DNA from: DASZHJ01 sp035517495
GTDB lineage: Bacteria; Pseudomonadota; Alphaproteobacteria; ATCC43930; CGMCC-115725
Assembly: GCA_035517495.1 (NCBI GenBank)
Contig: DATIYT010000056.1
Coordinates: forward strand, 1 to 64,000
DNA: 64,000 bases
Reading direction: 5' to 3'
The notes under the pieces were generated by a model. It was not told the DNA's origin, did not search any database, and worked only from the letters and a program-made list of their open reading frames with translations. Both the position numbers and the translations under genes were made by a program. The first letter of the stretch is position 1. Each line of letters begins with the position of its first letter. This document shows, piece by piece, positions 26,470 through 36,061 of this stretch.

Positions 26470-29195
26470 TGTCCGAGCCGCTCCAAAATCGCGGGCACGT
26501 GCACCTGGTCGGTCTTGTAGTTGCCGGTGAGCGTGTACATCACGAGATTGATCCCGAAACGGAAGGCTTGTTCGCGCTGCTCGTCACCGCCCGGCACCAC
26601 CGCATAGAGCGGACGGCCGCTCTGGTCCTCGGCCCACGCGCCGGCGTAGTCGTTGCTGCCGACGATAATCGAGGCGACGCCGTCATTGACCTTGTCCTCC
26701 GCCGGCTCGATCCAGAGCCGCCCGCCCGCAAAGCGGCCGGGGAAGTCCTGCATCAGGTAGAACGCCTTGGTCAGCACGTGATCAGGGGGCACGGGTTCCA
26801 GCGGCGGCACTTTGATGCCGGCCATCAGCCGCTGCAGGCGCTGCTGCGTGTCGTAGGCGGTGATGGCGTTGCGCTGTCCCTGGTCGCGCGTGTCGAACAG
26901 AATCGTGCCGCCGGTCGCGAGGTAGTGGTTGATCTTGTCGATCGCGCGCGCGGAGGGAAGCTGCTGGCCCTGCACCACCGGCCAATAAAGCAGCGGGAAG
27001 AACACCAGCTCGTCGTTCTCGATATCGACTTCGATCGGCTGCGCGGCTTCGACCGCCGTGCGGCGGTTCAAGATGTCGGCGAGGCCGGTCAAGCCCGCGC
27101 GTGCTTCATCGTCCACATCGGGAATGCCGGTTCGCACGAAAGCGAGGTGGAAATCGCCGGTGGCGCGGATCGCGTCGTCATCGCTTTCGGCGCGCGCCGA
27201 CCCCGAAGCGAGCAGCAGAGCGAGCAGAATCGCGCCCGCGGTCGCACCATCCATGCGCCGGCGCCGCAGCACGCCGCCCAGCAGGCCGCGCAGCGCATAG
27301 GCGATCAGCAGATCGACGAGTGCCAGTCCGAGCGCCGCGCCCAAAAGCCATGGGCGGAAATCCACCTCCCGGCCACGCTCGTAGCGCGCGACCGCGACAC
27401 CGTTCGGCAGCCGTGTCAGGGGCACGAGATCCGGAACCGCGCTCGCCAGATTGAGCGCACGACGGGCGTCGCGTGTCCCGTAGAAGCCGGGCGGATGGCT
27501 CGCATCGACGTGCGTCGTCGCAAATGCTCCGGCGGCGATCAGGTGTGCGCTGGCGGGCGCCTGACCGAGACGGCCGAACCCGTCGAGAGTTTCGACCGGC
27601 GGGAGCGCTTCGGTGGTCTCGGACGCGACGCCCTCACTCATGTTCACAACGCGGCGCAGCATCTCGACGAACAAGCCGGAGATCGCAAGATTCGACCATT
27701 CGGGGTCGGCGGTGGTGTGGACCAGCACCAGCCATCCCTTGCCGCGCTTCTCGGCGGTGACCAGCGGCGTTCCGTCGGTGAGCCGCGCCCACGTCTTGCT
27801 CGAGAGATCGAGCGAGGGTTCCGCCAGTACTTGCCGCGTTACTGTCACGTCATCGGGAATAGCGAGCCCCGAGAACGGGCTGTCGGCATCGAAAGGAGCG
27901 AGATGCGCGGGCTTCTCCCAAGAGAGCGCGCCGCCCAGCACCCGACCGCCTCGGCGCAGCGTCACCGGCAGCAGGCTGTCGTCGCCGTTCTCCGCGAGCT
28001 TCGGGCCGGCAAAGCGCAGCACCAATCCACCCGACTCGAGCCACTTCGTCACCGCTGCACGCTCCGTCGTGTCGAGCGTCGTTGCGTCCGGCAGCACCAG
28101 CACCGCGAGCTCGCGCTGCAGCAGCGGCTCGACGTTGCCGCGCCTCACCTCGCTGAAGGGCTGCAGCGCCCGTTCGATGTAGAAGGCGCCGGAGAGCAGC
28201 GGCTGCGCCGTTTCGCCGGACGGCAGCGCCGCAATGCCGACAGGGCGACGGCGCCAGCGTTCATCGAGCAGCAGCGTGGCGCCCGCCGAGCTTTCGCCTT
28301 CGAGGACGATGCTGGTTGCCTGGTTGCGCAACTCGACCGGCATCTTCAGAGCCACGGTCTCGCGCTCGTCGCCGGGCGCGAAACGCGCCTCCTCGCGGCC
28401 GAGCAGCCGACCGTCGCCGGCGACGGCACGCACGGTAAGCCGCTCTTCGGCCGCCGCCGCTCCGGCGCGCCGAACGGTAACCGCGAGATCGCGCGCCGCA
28501 GGATCGCCCGGGGCAAGCAGGCGCGGCAGCGCGTCGGCGTCGTCGATCAGAACCCGGAGGCTGCCCAAATGTTGTAGTTCCTCGGCAAAGTCATACTCTT
28601 TTCCGTCCGCAAGTCCGTCGCTTAGCCAGACCACGGCGCCGCTTTCGAGGTTGAGGGCCTTGAGGCGCGCGAGCGCCGCCTGCCGATCGATGGGCCAGGG
28701 ATGGGGAACCATCTCTGAGGCGACAGCGCGGGCATCCTCCGGACGCAGCACCGAAAGCGGCTCCGTGGCGGCAGCACCCGGCGGCGGCGCCGTTCCCAGC
28801 AGGACGACGCGGCGGCCCTCGCGCTCGGCCTGGGAGATGAGCTGGGCCAATGCCGCTTGCCGCTCACTCCAATGCGCGGCGGCGCCCCACCCGTCATCGA
28901 CGATCAACACCATCGGGCCGCCGCCCGCGAGCCGCTGGTTCGGATTGAGGAGCGGGTGCGCGAGCGCCAGAATCACCAGTGCTGCCAGCAGCATGCGCAA
29001 CAAGATCAGCCAGAGCGGTGTCTTGGCCGGCGTTTCCTCCCGCGGCACCAAATCGCGCAGCAGGCGAAGCGCGGGGAAGCGCACGATGCGCGGCGCCGGC
29101 GGCGTCACGCGGAGCAGCCACCAAAGGATCGGCAGCACGATGAAGCCCAGGAGGATCCAAGGTGCTGCGAATGCGATGCTGCCGAGGCTCAGCAT
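26466..29195 (-). CDS. DUF4159 membrane protein with BatA-like N-terminus
   Basis: 909 residues. The N-terminus is the BatA/aerotolerance-type region: FAAPWILLGFIVLPILWWLL and a second span near 65. A large central part follows, with two or more spans near 625-670. A C-terminal DUF4159 domain (about 690-905) begins near FHLAFVRTGIPDVDDEARAG and includes LVFFPLLYWPVV and GGTILFDTRDQGQRNAI. It lies three bases downstream of the DUF58 gene and overlaps the last gene. It probably forms a membrane complex with the VWA-like and DUF58 proteins under the MoxR ATPase. Confidence 0.8.
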   Translation of the reverse strand: MLSLGSIAFAAPWILLGFIVLPILWWLLRVTPPAPRIVRFPALRLLRDLVPREETPAKTPLWLILLRMLLAALVILALAHPLLNPNQRLAGGGPMVLIVDDGWGAAAHWSERQAALAQLISQAEREGRRVVLLGTAPPPGAAATEPLSVLRPEDARAVASEMVPHPWPIDRQAALARLKALNLESGAVVWLSDGLADGKEYDFAEELQHLGSLRVLIDDADALPRLLAPGDPAARDLAVTVRRAGAAAAEERLTVRAVAGDGRLLGREEARFAPGDERETVALKMPVELRNQATSIVLEGESSAGATLLLDERWRRRPVGIAALPSGETAQPLLSGAFYIERALQPFSEVRRGNVEPLLQRELAVLVLPDATTLDTTERAAVTKWLESGGLVLRFAGPKLAENGDDSLLPVTLRRGGRVLGGALSWEKPAHLAPFDADSPFSGLAIPDDVTVTRQVLAEPSLDLSSKTWARLTDGTPLVTAEKRGKGWLVLVHTTADPEWSNLAISGLFVEMLRRVVNMSEGVASETTEALPPVETLDGFGRLGQAPASAHLIAAGAFATTHVDASHPPGFYGTRDARRALNLASAVPDLVPLTRLPNGVAVARYERGREVDFRPWLLGAALGLALVDLLIAYALRGLLGGVLRRRRMDGATAGAILLALLLASGSARAESDDDAIRATGDFHLAFVRTGIPDVDDEARAGLTGLADILNRRTAVEAAQPIEVDIENDELVFFPLLYWPVVQGQQLPSARAIDKINHYLATGGTILFDTRDQGQRNAITAYDTQQRLQRLMAGIKVPPLEPVPPDHVLTKAFYLMQDFPGRFAGGRLWIEPAEDKVNDGVASIIVGSNDYAGAWAEDQSGRPLYAVVPGGDEQREQAFRFGINLVMYTLTGNYKTDQVHVPAILERLGQ

Positions 29196-29198
29196 GGG

Positions 29199-30086
29199 CT
29201 AATACCAGGTCTCGCGCGCCAACGCGCCGTAAAGCGCCAACAGCGCCGTCGTCGGGGGCCGGTCCGTGCGATGCGTCGCGAAGCTCCAGCCGATCGCCTG
29301 GGTCAACGCCAACAGGCCCTCGCGGTGACGGCTGAGACGTCGTTCGTAATCCGCGCGCACCGTTTCGACCCGGCTCAACAACAGGTCGGGTTCATGTTCC
29401 AGACTCTCGAACCGCACCCGGCCGTCGAAGGGCAAAGTTTCCTCGACCGGATCGAGCACCTGCAGCAGATGGCCCTTGACCCCCATTGCCGCGTAACGGC
29501 GCATCACCGTCTCGATATCCTCGAGCGGTTCGAGCAGATCGCCGAGCAGCACGAGCTGGCCGTAGCGCGGCAGCGGCTCGACCGAGGGGAGGCCCCCTCC
29601 TGGCGCTTCCGCGCGCTCCATCAGTAACGCTAGTCGGTTGAGCACGGTGCTTCCCGTACCTGGCGCCAATCCCGAGCCGAGCAAGGTTACGCGCTCGCCG
29701 CCGCGCACCAGCAGCGTGGCGAGCGCCAATGCCAGCAGATCGGTGCGGTGGCGTTTGGTCGTGAGCCCAGCCGCCGAGGCATAGTTCATCGAGGGCGAGA
29801 TATCACGCCAAATCCATACCGACTCCGACGCTTCCCATTCGGTCTCGCGCACATAAAGGCGCTCCGAACGCGCGCTCTCGCGCCAGTCGATGCGCTGCGC
29901 CGGCTCGCCCGGCACATATTGCCGGAATTGCCAGAAGGTCTCGCCCTGCCCGACCCGGCGGCGTCCGTGCACGCCCTGCTGCACGGTAACCGCGACGCGC
30001 TCCGCCTCCACCAGCAGCGGGGGCAATTGCGCCGCGACTGCCTCGGCCTGGTGTCGGAGTTCGCCGCGCTCGGCAGGGTTGGCCAT
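29199..30086 (-). CDS. DUF58 domain protein
   Basis: 295 residues. It shows the DUF58 core RRRVGQGETFWQFRQYVPGE then RIDWRESARSERLYVRETEW, followed by a VWA-like segment IWRDISPSMNYAS. There are no membrane spans. It is encoded 18 bases after the MoxR gene, the usual order of the MoxR/DUF58 system, where the ATPase is thought to act on VWA-type partners. Confidence 0.88.
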   Translation of the reverse strand: MANPAERGELRHQAEAVAAQLPPLLVEAERVAVTVQQGVHGRRRVGQGETFWQFRQYVPGEPAQRIDWRESARSERLYVRETEWEASESVWIWRDISPSMNYASAAGLTTKRHRTDLLALALATLLVRGGERVTLLGSGLAPGTGSTVLNRLALLMERAEAPGGGLPSVEPLPRYGQLVLLGDLLEPLEDIETVMRRYAAMGVKGHLLQVLDPVEETLPFDGRVRFESLEHEPDLLLSRVETVRADYERRLSRHREGLLALTQAIGWSFATHRTDRPPTTALLALYGALARETWY

Positions 30087-30104
30087 TGATTGATCCTACT
30101 GGGC

Positions 30105-31112
30105 TCAGCGGAGCGGTGCGATCAGGCGCTCGATGATCTGCGCCAAGGTCACGCCGTCGGCGCGCGCCGCGAAGTTGAGCGCCATGCGGTGGCGCAGAAC
30201 CGCCGGCGCCAGCGCAATCACGTCGTCGACCGACGGGCTCAGGCGGCCGTCGATCAGCGCGCGTGCCCGAGTCGCCAGCATCAGCGCCTGGCTCGCGCGG
30301 GGACCCGGCCCCCAAGCCACGTGCCGCTTGACCTCGGGCAGGGCACTTTCATCAGGTCGGCCGGCGCGCACCAACGTCAGGATCGACTCGACGACGCTTT
30401 CGCCCACGGGAATGCGCCGCACCAGGCGCTGCGCCGCCAAGAGCTCCGCGGCGGTCATCGCGGCCGAGGGCGGCTCCTCATCGACGCCGGTCGTCACCAG
30501 CAGCATCTGCCGCTCGGCCTGGAGGTCGGGGTATCCGACGTCGATTTGCAGCAGGAAGCGGTCGAGCTGCGCTTCCGGCAGCGGATAGGTTCCCTCCTGC
30601 TCCAGCGGGTTCTGTGTCGCCAGCACGTGGAACGGACGCGGCAGCGGATGATATTGGCCCGCGACCGAAACCCGCCCCTCCTGCATCGCCTGCAGCAGCG
30701 CCGACTGCGTGCGCGGGCTCGCGCGGTTGATTTCGTCCGCCATCAGCAATTGGCAGAATACCGGCCCCGGGATGAAGCGGAAGGAGCGCCGCCCGGTATC
30801 CGCCTCCTCCAGGACCTCGGCGCCCAGTATGTCCGCCGGCATCAGGTCGGGCGTGCATTGGATGCGCTTGTCGTCGAGGCCGAGCACCACGCCCAGGGTC
30901 TCGACCAGCTTGGTCTTCGCGAGGCCGGGAACGCCGATCAGCAGCGTATGGCCGCCGGATAGCAAGGTGATCAGGGCTTGATCCACCACCTCACGCTGGC
31001 CGAAAATGACGCGGCCGACTCTATCCCGGACCAGGCGCAAGCGCTGGCCGAGCGCTTCGACTTCGGCGACGAGTTCGTGGGCCGGGGCAGAGAGGGGCTC
31101 TGGGCTTGTCAA
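30105..31112 (-). CDS. MoxR-family AAA+ ATPase
   Basis: 335 residues from a TTG start with GGAG eight bases upstream. Walker A is GVPGLAKT (60-67) and Walker B is LLMADEIN (Asp126, Glu127). Sensor-type features ATQNPLEQEGTYPLPEAQLD and DRFLLQ follow. MoxR ATPases act as chaperones for complexes with VWA-containing proteins. It is the first gene of a four-gene minus-strand operon and is divergent from the DUF1285 gene. Confidence 0.93.
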   Translation of the reverse strand: MTSPEPLSAPAHELVAEVEALGQRLRLVRDRVGRVIFGQREVVDQALITLLSGGHTLLIGVPGLAKTKLVETLGVVLGLDDKRIQCTPDLMPADILGAEVLEEADTGRRSFRFIPGPVFCQLLMADEINRASPRTQSALLQAMQEGRVSVAGQYHPLPRPFHVLATQNPLEQEGTYPLPEAQLDRFLLQIDVGYPDLQAERQMLLVTTGVDEEPPSAAMTAAELLAAQRLVRRIPVGESVVESILTLVRAGRPDESALPEVKRHVAWGPGPRASQALMLATRARALIDGRLSPSVDDVIALAPAVLRHRMALNFAARADGVTLAQIIERLIAPLR

Positions 31113-31202
31113 GACGTCGGCTCCTTTAAAAACGTAGCCACCGGGGTCAACTAACCTAAGGGACGCATCTTAATACGCGGTCTCAAGGACGGGATTAACG
31201 AG

Positions 31203-31772
31203 ATGTCGGAACAGGTGCCGTCGGCCGAGGAGCTGCGTCGGCTCGCAGCCGCAGCGCGGGCGGACCGGGCTTCGAATCGCCCACCGCCGCACGATCTCGG
31301 AGACATCGCAATCCACATCGCCCAGGATGGTAGCTGGTTCTATCGCGGGACTCCAATCACACGCATGAGCCTGGTACGCCTTTTTGCGTCCGTGCTGCGG
31401 CGCGAGAGCGACGGCAGCTATTGGCTCGTGAGCCCGGCCGAACGCGGCCGGATCACCGTCGAGGACGTGCCATTCCTCGCGGTTGAGCTTATGGTTACCG
31501 GCGTTCAAGGCACGCATCAGTCGCTGAGTTTTCGGACCAATCTGGACGAAATTGTGGCCGCCGACGGCACGCACCCGCTGCGTGTCGCGACCGATACTCA
31601 AACCGGGACGCCACGACCCTACCTTTTGGTTCGCGACGGGCTGGAGGCCCGGCTCACGCGTCCGGTATTCTACGAACTGGTCGATCTCGCGAGCGAGGAG
31701 GACATGGGGGGCATGACCCGATTCGGCGTCTGGAGTAACCAACACTTTTTCCCGCTCGGAGACCTCCGCTGA
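31203..31772 (+). CDS. DUF1285 protein
   Basis: 189 residues. The family segments are clear: IHIAQDGSWFYRGTPITRMS, VRLFASVLRRESDGSYWLVS and the late GVWSNQHFFPLG. It is soluble, of unknown function and widespread in Alphaproteobacteria. It is typically encoded just before a Nudix hydrolase and the CCA-adding enzyme, as here. Confidence 0.88.
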   Translation: MSEQVPSAEELRRLAAAARADRASNRPPPHDLGDIAIHIAQDGSWFYRGTPITRMSLVRLFASVLRRESDGSYWLVSPAERGRITVEDVPFLAVELMVTGVQGTHQSLSFRTNLDEIVAADGTHPLRVATDTQTGTPRPYLLVRDGLEARLTRPVFYELVDLASEEDMGGMTRFGVWSNQHFFPLGDLR

Positions 31773-31792
31773 GCGCCCTCACGGCCGATCTC

Positions 31793-32413
31793 GTGCGCGA
31801 GCGCTTTCGCCACCTGACGGCCGGGCGACGCGGCTACGGTACCGATCGAGATGGCTGGCTGCCGGAACCCGCGATGCGCGGCGACCATTCGCTGACCCCG
31901 GGGGCTCAGCCCGATGACGGCCTGCGCATGCCGGCCGCCGTACTGGTTCCGCTGGTCGTGCGCATCGAAGGGTTGACGGTGCTTTTGACCCAACGCACCG
32001 AGCACCTCGCCGACCATCCGGGTCAGGTGGCCTTTCCGGGCGGACGGGTCGAGCCTAGTGACCCCGATGCCGCTCATACGGCGCTGCGCGAGGCCGAAGA
32101 AGAGGTCGGACTGCCGGCGGATCACGTGAGTGTGATCGGGCGGCTTGACACTTACGTCACCGGCACCGGCTATGAAATCACGCCGGTGGTGGGACTGGTG
32201 CGCGCACCTTATCCCATGCGTCTCGATCCGCACGAAGTCGCCGACGTGTTCGAGGTGCCGCTCGCTTTCGTCCTCGACCCCCGCAACCACGAGCGCCGGA
32301 GCCGCGAGGTCAAGGGCAGGACCCGCAATTACTACGTCTTGCCGTTTCCCGGTCGGTTCATCTGGGGCGCCACAGCCGGCATGCTGGTGAATCTCGCCGA
32401 GGTGCTGAGCTGA
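31793..32413 (+). CDS. Nudix hydrolase, CoA-pyrophosphatase (NudL) type
   Basis: 206 residues from GTG 31793, 20 bases after DUF1285; a CTG at 31769 is a less likely alternative. The CoA-pyrophosphatase signature LLTQRTEHLADHPGQVAFPG runs directly into a Nudix box, with GGRVEPSDPD and LREAEEEVGL. It probably hydrolyses CoA or related nucleotide-diphosphate compounds. It stands in a tight run with DUF1285, DUF6111 and cca. Confidence 0.88.
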   Translation: MRERFRHLTAGRRGYGTDRDGWLPEPAMRGDHSLTPGAQPDDGLRMPAAVLVPLVVRIEGLTVLLTQRTEHLADHPGQVAFPGGRVEPSDPDAAHTALREAEEEVGLPADHVSVIGRLDTYVTGTGYEITPVVGLVRAPYPMRLDPHEVADVFEVPLAFVLDPRNHERRSREVKGRTRNYYVLPFPGRFIWGATAGMLVNLAEVLS

Positions 32414-32416
32414 ACC

Positions 32417-32695
32417 ATGGGACGGGTGTGGCTTACCGTGGTCTTGCCGCTACTGCTCCCAACTATCCTCTACGTGCTTTGGGGATGGACGGCGCGCGGC
32501 AAGGCGGGGCGGCCGACGATCGGGCAGTCCTGGCCGTGGCTCGTTATCGCGGGCGTCGTCCTCTGCGGCAGCGTGCTGGTCGCCGCCTGGCTCAGGGCCG
32601 GCGGCGGCGGCAACGGAGACTACGTTCCGCCCCACATGCTCGACGGCAAGGTAGTGCCGGGGCGGCTCATCCCGCCCGAAACGCCACCGCGCTGA
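32417..32695 (+). CDS. DUF6111-family small membrane protein
   Basis: 92 residues, starting three bases after the Nudix gene stop. Two membrane spans (about 5-23 and 42-60) and a C-terminal VPPHMLDGKVVPGRLIP segment fit the small alphaproteobacterial family DUF6111. It is recognised by pattern and by its fixed position between Nudix and cca; no function is known. Confidence 0.7.
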   Translation: MGRVWLTVVLPLLLPTILYVLWGWTARGKAGRPTIGQSWPWLVIAGVVLCGSVLVAAWLRAGGGGNGDYVPPHMLDGKVVPGRLIPPETPPR

Positions 32696-32700
32696 CGCCC

Positions 32701-33969
32701 ATGAAAATGCCGCGCCAACCGACGCGGGAGATGCCGGCGCGCCTCGATCCTCAGCCCTGGATGATCGCGCGCGCGACCCGGCGTGTGCTGCGGGCCCTCG
32801 CCCGAGGCGGCGCCGAGGCGCGTTTTGTGGGTGGCGCTGTGCGCGACGCGCTTCTCGGACGCGCAGTCGCCGACGTCGATCTCGCAACCCCGGCGCCGCC
32901 TGAGCGGGTGCTGACGCTGCTCGAAGCCGCGGGCGTCAAGGCGGTCCCGACGGGGCTCGCGCACGGTACCGTCACCGCGGTGGTGCCGCCGCGTCATTTC
33001 GAGATCACCACCTTGCGGGTCGACGTCGAGCCGCAGGGGCGACGCGCGCGCGTCGCCTTCACCGAGGATTGGCGCGCCGATGCGCTCCGGCGCGACTTTA
33101 CCATCAATGCGCTCTTCCTCGATCCGGACGGTCTCATCCACGATTATGTGGGCGGTCTCACGGACTTGAGGGCTGGGCGGGTGCGGTTCGTCGGCGACCC
33201 CGAAACGCGCATCCGCGAGGACGTGCTGCGTCTGTTGCGCTTCTATCGGTTTCAGGCGCAACTCGGTTGGCATCGTGGCGACCGCGCAGCGCGGGCGGCC
33301 TGCCGCGATCTTGCGCCGTTGCTGCCGACCCTGTCGGCGGAACGGGTCTGGAGCGAGCTCAAGAAGTTGCTGACCGCACCCGATCCGCTGCCGACGCTCC
33401 GGATGATGCGCCGCGACGGCGTGCTCGAACGCGTGCTGCCGGAGGCCCGCCAATTTGGACGACTTAAGAGCCTGCTAGGGGTCGAACCCGCGCCGGATGC
33501 CGTGCTTCGCCTCGGCGCGTTGATCGAGGCGGACGCCGCGGGGGTGGCGGCGTTGGCGCTCCGGCTGCGCCTCGCGAACATCGAGCGCGACCGCTTGGCG
33601 GCGCTCGCTGCTGCGCCATGGCCGGTGCGTCTCGTCGACGACCGGCGCCAGCAACGCCGCGCCCTCTTTCACCTGGGTGCGGTTCACTATCGCGACCTCG
33701 TGCTGTTGCGCGCGGCGGAACGGGGGGCCTCGGCCAAGCGTCGAGCCCGTGCGCTGCTCGCTTTCGCCGAGAAGACGACGCTGCCGCGGTTCCCGGTACG
33801 TGGCGGCGACATCCTGGGGGCCGGGGTCGCCCCGGGCCCGCTCGTCGCGGAATTGCTCCGCGAGCTCTCGGCGTGGTGGGAAGCCCACGACTTCCGTCCC
33901 TCGCGCGCCCAGTGCCTCGCGCGGCTGAGCGCCATTCTGGCCGAACGTGCCGGAAACATAGCCTCGTGA
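32701..33969 (+). CDS. cca: CCA tRNA nucleotidyltransferase / poly(A) polymerase family
   Basis: 422 residues from ATG 32701. The nucleotidyltransferase head is intact: FVGGAVRDALLG, the metal Asp pair DVDLAT, and RRDFTINALF; the RNA-binding motif IREDVLRLLRFYRF follows. It adds or repairs the CCA end of tRNA. It overlaps the next gene (MFS transporter) by GTGA. Whether it is a true CCA-adder or a poly(A) polymerase is not certain from sequence, but the alphaproteobacterial context favours CCA addition. Confidence 0.9.
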   Translation: MKMPRQPTREMPARLDPQPWMIARATRRVLRALARGGAEARFVGGAVRDALLGRAVADVDLATPAPPERVLTLLEAAGVKAVPTGLAHGTVTAVVPPRHFEITTLRVDVEPQGRRARVAFTEDWRADALRRDFTINALFLDPDGLIHDYVGGLTDLRAGRVRFVGDPETRIREDVLRLLRFYRFQAQLGWHRGDRAARAACRDLAPLLPTLSAERVWSELKKLLTAPDPLPTLRMMRRDGVLERVLPEARQFGRLKSLLGVEPAPDAVLRLGALIEADAAGVAALALRLRLANIERDRLAALAAAPWPVRLVDDRRQQRRALFHLGAVHYRDLVLLRAAERGASAKRRARALLAFAEKTTLPRFPVRGGDILGAGVAPGPLVAELLRELSAWWEAHDFRPSRAQCLARLSAILAERAGNIAS

Positions 33970-35195
33970 GCTTCCGCATCCTGCCGCAGGGCGTGACGCC
34001 CGTCGCTCGCACCCTGCTCTGGGGCCGAGGGCTGCGCGCCTTCGCCGACGGGCTGGTGAGCCTGCTGCTGCCCGCCTATCTGACCGCGCTCGGTTTCAAT
34101 CCGTTCCAGGTTGGAGTAATCGCGACCGCGACCCTCATGGGCTCGGCGGCGCTCACGCTCGTGGTCGGCACGATCGCACACCGCTATAGCCGCCATCACC
34201 TCCTGGTGGCGGCGGCGCTGTTGATGATCGGCACCGGCATCGGCTTTCTCATCGAGCAGAATTACTGGCCGCTGTTGGTGATCGCGTTCGTCGGCACGCT
34301 CAATCCCTCCGCCGGCGACGTGAGTGTCTTCCTGCCGCTGGAGCAAGCACTCCTCGCCGAGGTGGTGGAGGACCGCCATCGCACCTCGGTATTCGCGGCC
34401 TACAGCCTAGTGGGCTCGCTGGTGGCGGCCCTCGGCTCGCTTGCCGCCGGGTTTCCCGACCTGCTGCGCGCGCTCGTGCCGATGAGCCTCACCATGGCGC
34501 TCCAGACCATGTTCGCTCTCTATACCTTGCTCGGCCTTGCGACGTACTACCTCTATCGAAGGATGCCGGCGCCGCCCGAGCGCACGCATGCCGAGCGCCA
34601 GCAGCCGCTCGGTCCATCGAAGGGTATCGTGCTGACCTTGGCCGGGCTCTTCAGCATCGACGCCTTCGGTGGCGGATTCTTCGTGCAATCGCTGCTGGCG
34701 CTCTGGTTCTTCAAGCGCTTCGGCCTCTCGCTCTCGGCCGCGGCGAGCATCTTCTTCTGGACCGGCGTCCTCTCCTCGCTCTCCTACATCGCGGCGGCGC
34801 GACTCTCCAAGCGGATCGGCCTCATCAACACCATGGTGTTCACGCACCTGCCGTCCAATCTCTGCCTGGTGCTGATGCCGTTCGCGCCCTCGCTCTGGAT
34901 CGCGGTCGCGCTCTTGTTCGCGCGCTTCGCGCTCTCGCAGATGGACGTGCCGGCGCGCGGCTCCTATGTGATGGCGGTGGTGACGCCGCCCGAACGCGCC
35001 GCCGCCGCGAGCGTCACCGCCGTGCCGCGGAGCCTCGCCGCAGCGATCAGCCCCTCGATCGCGGGCTATCTCCTCGGGCTCAGCAGCTTCGGCTGGCCGC
35101 TCATCATCGGTGGCGCGCTCAAGAGCCTCTACGATGTGCTGCTGCTGATGATGTTCCGACAGGTGCATCCGCCGGAGGAGCGGCCGGCCGAGTGA
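33966..35195 (+). CDS. MFS transporter
   Basis: 409 residues from GTG 33966, overlapping the cca stop. About 12 membrane segments are present. LLPAYLTALGFNPFQVGVIA and the central GPSKGIVLTLAGLFSIDAFGG loop fit the major facilitator superfamily. The substrate is unknown. It is convergent with hemF across 26 bases with no obvious terminator. Confidence 0.88.
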   Translation: MSFRILPQGVTPVARTLLWGRGLRAFADGLVSLLLPAYLTALGFNPFQVGVIATATLMGSAALTLVVGTIAHRYSRHHLLVAAALLMIGTGIGFLIEQNYWPLLVIAFVGTLNPSAGDVSVFLPLEQALLAEVVEDRHRTSVFAAYSLVGSLVAALGSLAAGFPDLLRALVPMSLTMALQTMFALYTLLGLATYYLYRRMPAPPERTHAERQQPLGPSKGIVLTLAGLFSIDAFGGGFFVQSLLALWFFKRFGLSLSAAASIFFWTGVLSSLSYIAAARLSKRIGLINTMVFTHLPSNLCLVLMPFAPSLWIAVALLFARFALSQMDVPARGSYVMAVVTPPERAAAASVTAVPRSLAAAISPSIAGYLLGLSSFGWPLIIGGALKSLYDVLLLMMFRQVHPPEERPAE

Positions 35196-35221
35196 CGAGA
35201 GCAAATTGATTTGTTCTTAAA

Positions 35222-36061
35222 TCAAGGCCAGGCCACGTCCGGCGGGAGCGACATCAGTATCGCCTCCACATTGCCGCCGGTCTTGAGGCCGAAGAGCGTG
35301 CCGCGGTCGTAGAGCAGGTTGAACTCGACATAGCGGCCGCGCTTGACCCTGAGCGCCTGGCGCTCGGCCTCGGTCCAGGGCTCGCGCAAATGCCGGCGCG
35401 CGAGCATCGGATAGATCGCGACAAAGGCTTCGCCGACAGCGCGGGTGAAGGCAAAGTCGCGATCGAAATCGCCGGTGTCGAGGTAATCGTAGAAGATGCC
35501 GCCGACACCACGCGGCTCGTTGCGGTGCTTCAGGTAGAAATACTCGTCGCACCATTGTTTGAAGCGGGGGTAATAGCCGGCATCGTGCGCGTCGCAGGCG
35601 GCCTTGAGAGCGGCGTGAAAGTCGCGCGTGTCGGACTCGATCGGGAACAACGGCGTCAGGTCGGCGCCGCCGCCGAACCACTCTTTCGCCGTCGTGACGT
35701 GGCGCGTGTTCATGTGCGCGGCCGGTATGTGCGGCGAGCGCGGATGAATCACCACGGAAATGCCGCTCGCCCAGAAGCGCGGGTCCGTTTCGGCACCCGG
35801 AATTTGTGCCCGGAACTCCGGCGTGAATTCGCCGTGCACGGTCGAGACATTGACGCCCGCCTTCTCGAACACTTGCCCGCGCAGCAGCCCGATCACGCCG
35901 CCGCCGCCGCCCTCGCGCGACCAGGGAATACGCTCGAAGCGATGCGGAGCGGAGCCGCCACTCGCGTATTCGTCCTCAATCGCCTCCAGCGCCGCCACCA
36001 GCTTGTCCCGGAGCGATTCGAACCAGCGTGCGGCGCGTGCCTTCTGTTCCTCGGTGCTCAT
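35222..36061 (-). CDS. hemF: oxygen-dependent coproporphyrinogen III oxidase
   Basis: 279 residues. Family segments in order: REGGGGGVIGLLRGQVFEKA, HPRSPHIPAAHMNTRH, WFGGGADLTPLF, YFYLKHRNEPRGVGGIFYD and LLYDRGTLFGLKTGGNVEAI. It decarboxylates coproporphyrinogen III to protoporphyrinogen IX in haem synthesis, using O2. It overlaps the upstream trmL stop. Haem supply fits the two respiratory clusters in this window. Confidence 0.96.
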   Translation of the reverse strand: MSTEEQKARAARWFESLRDKLVAALEAIEDEYASGGSAPHRFERIPWSREGGGGGVIGLLRGQVFEKAGVNVSTVHGEFTPEFRAQIPGAETDPRFWASGISVVIHPRSPHIPAAHMNTRHVTTAKEWFGGGADLTPLFPIESDTRDFHAALKAACDAHDAGYYPRFKQWCDEYFYLKHRNEPRGVGGIFYDYLDTGDFDRDFAFTRAVGEAFVAIYPMLARRHLREPWTEAERQALRVKRGRYVEFNLLYDRGTLFGLKTGGNVEAILMSLPPDVAWP

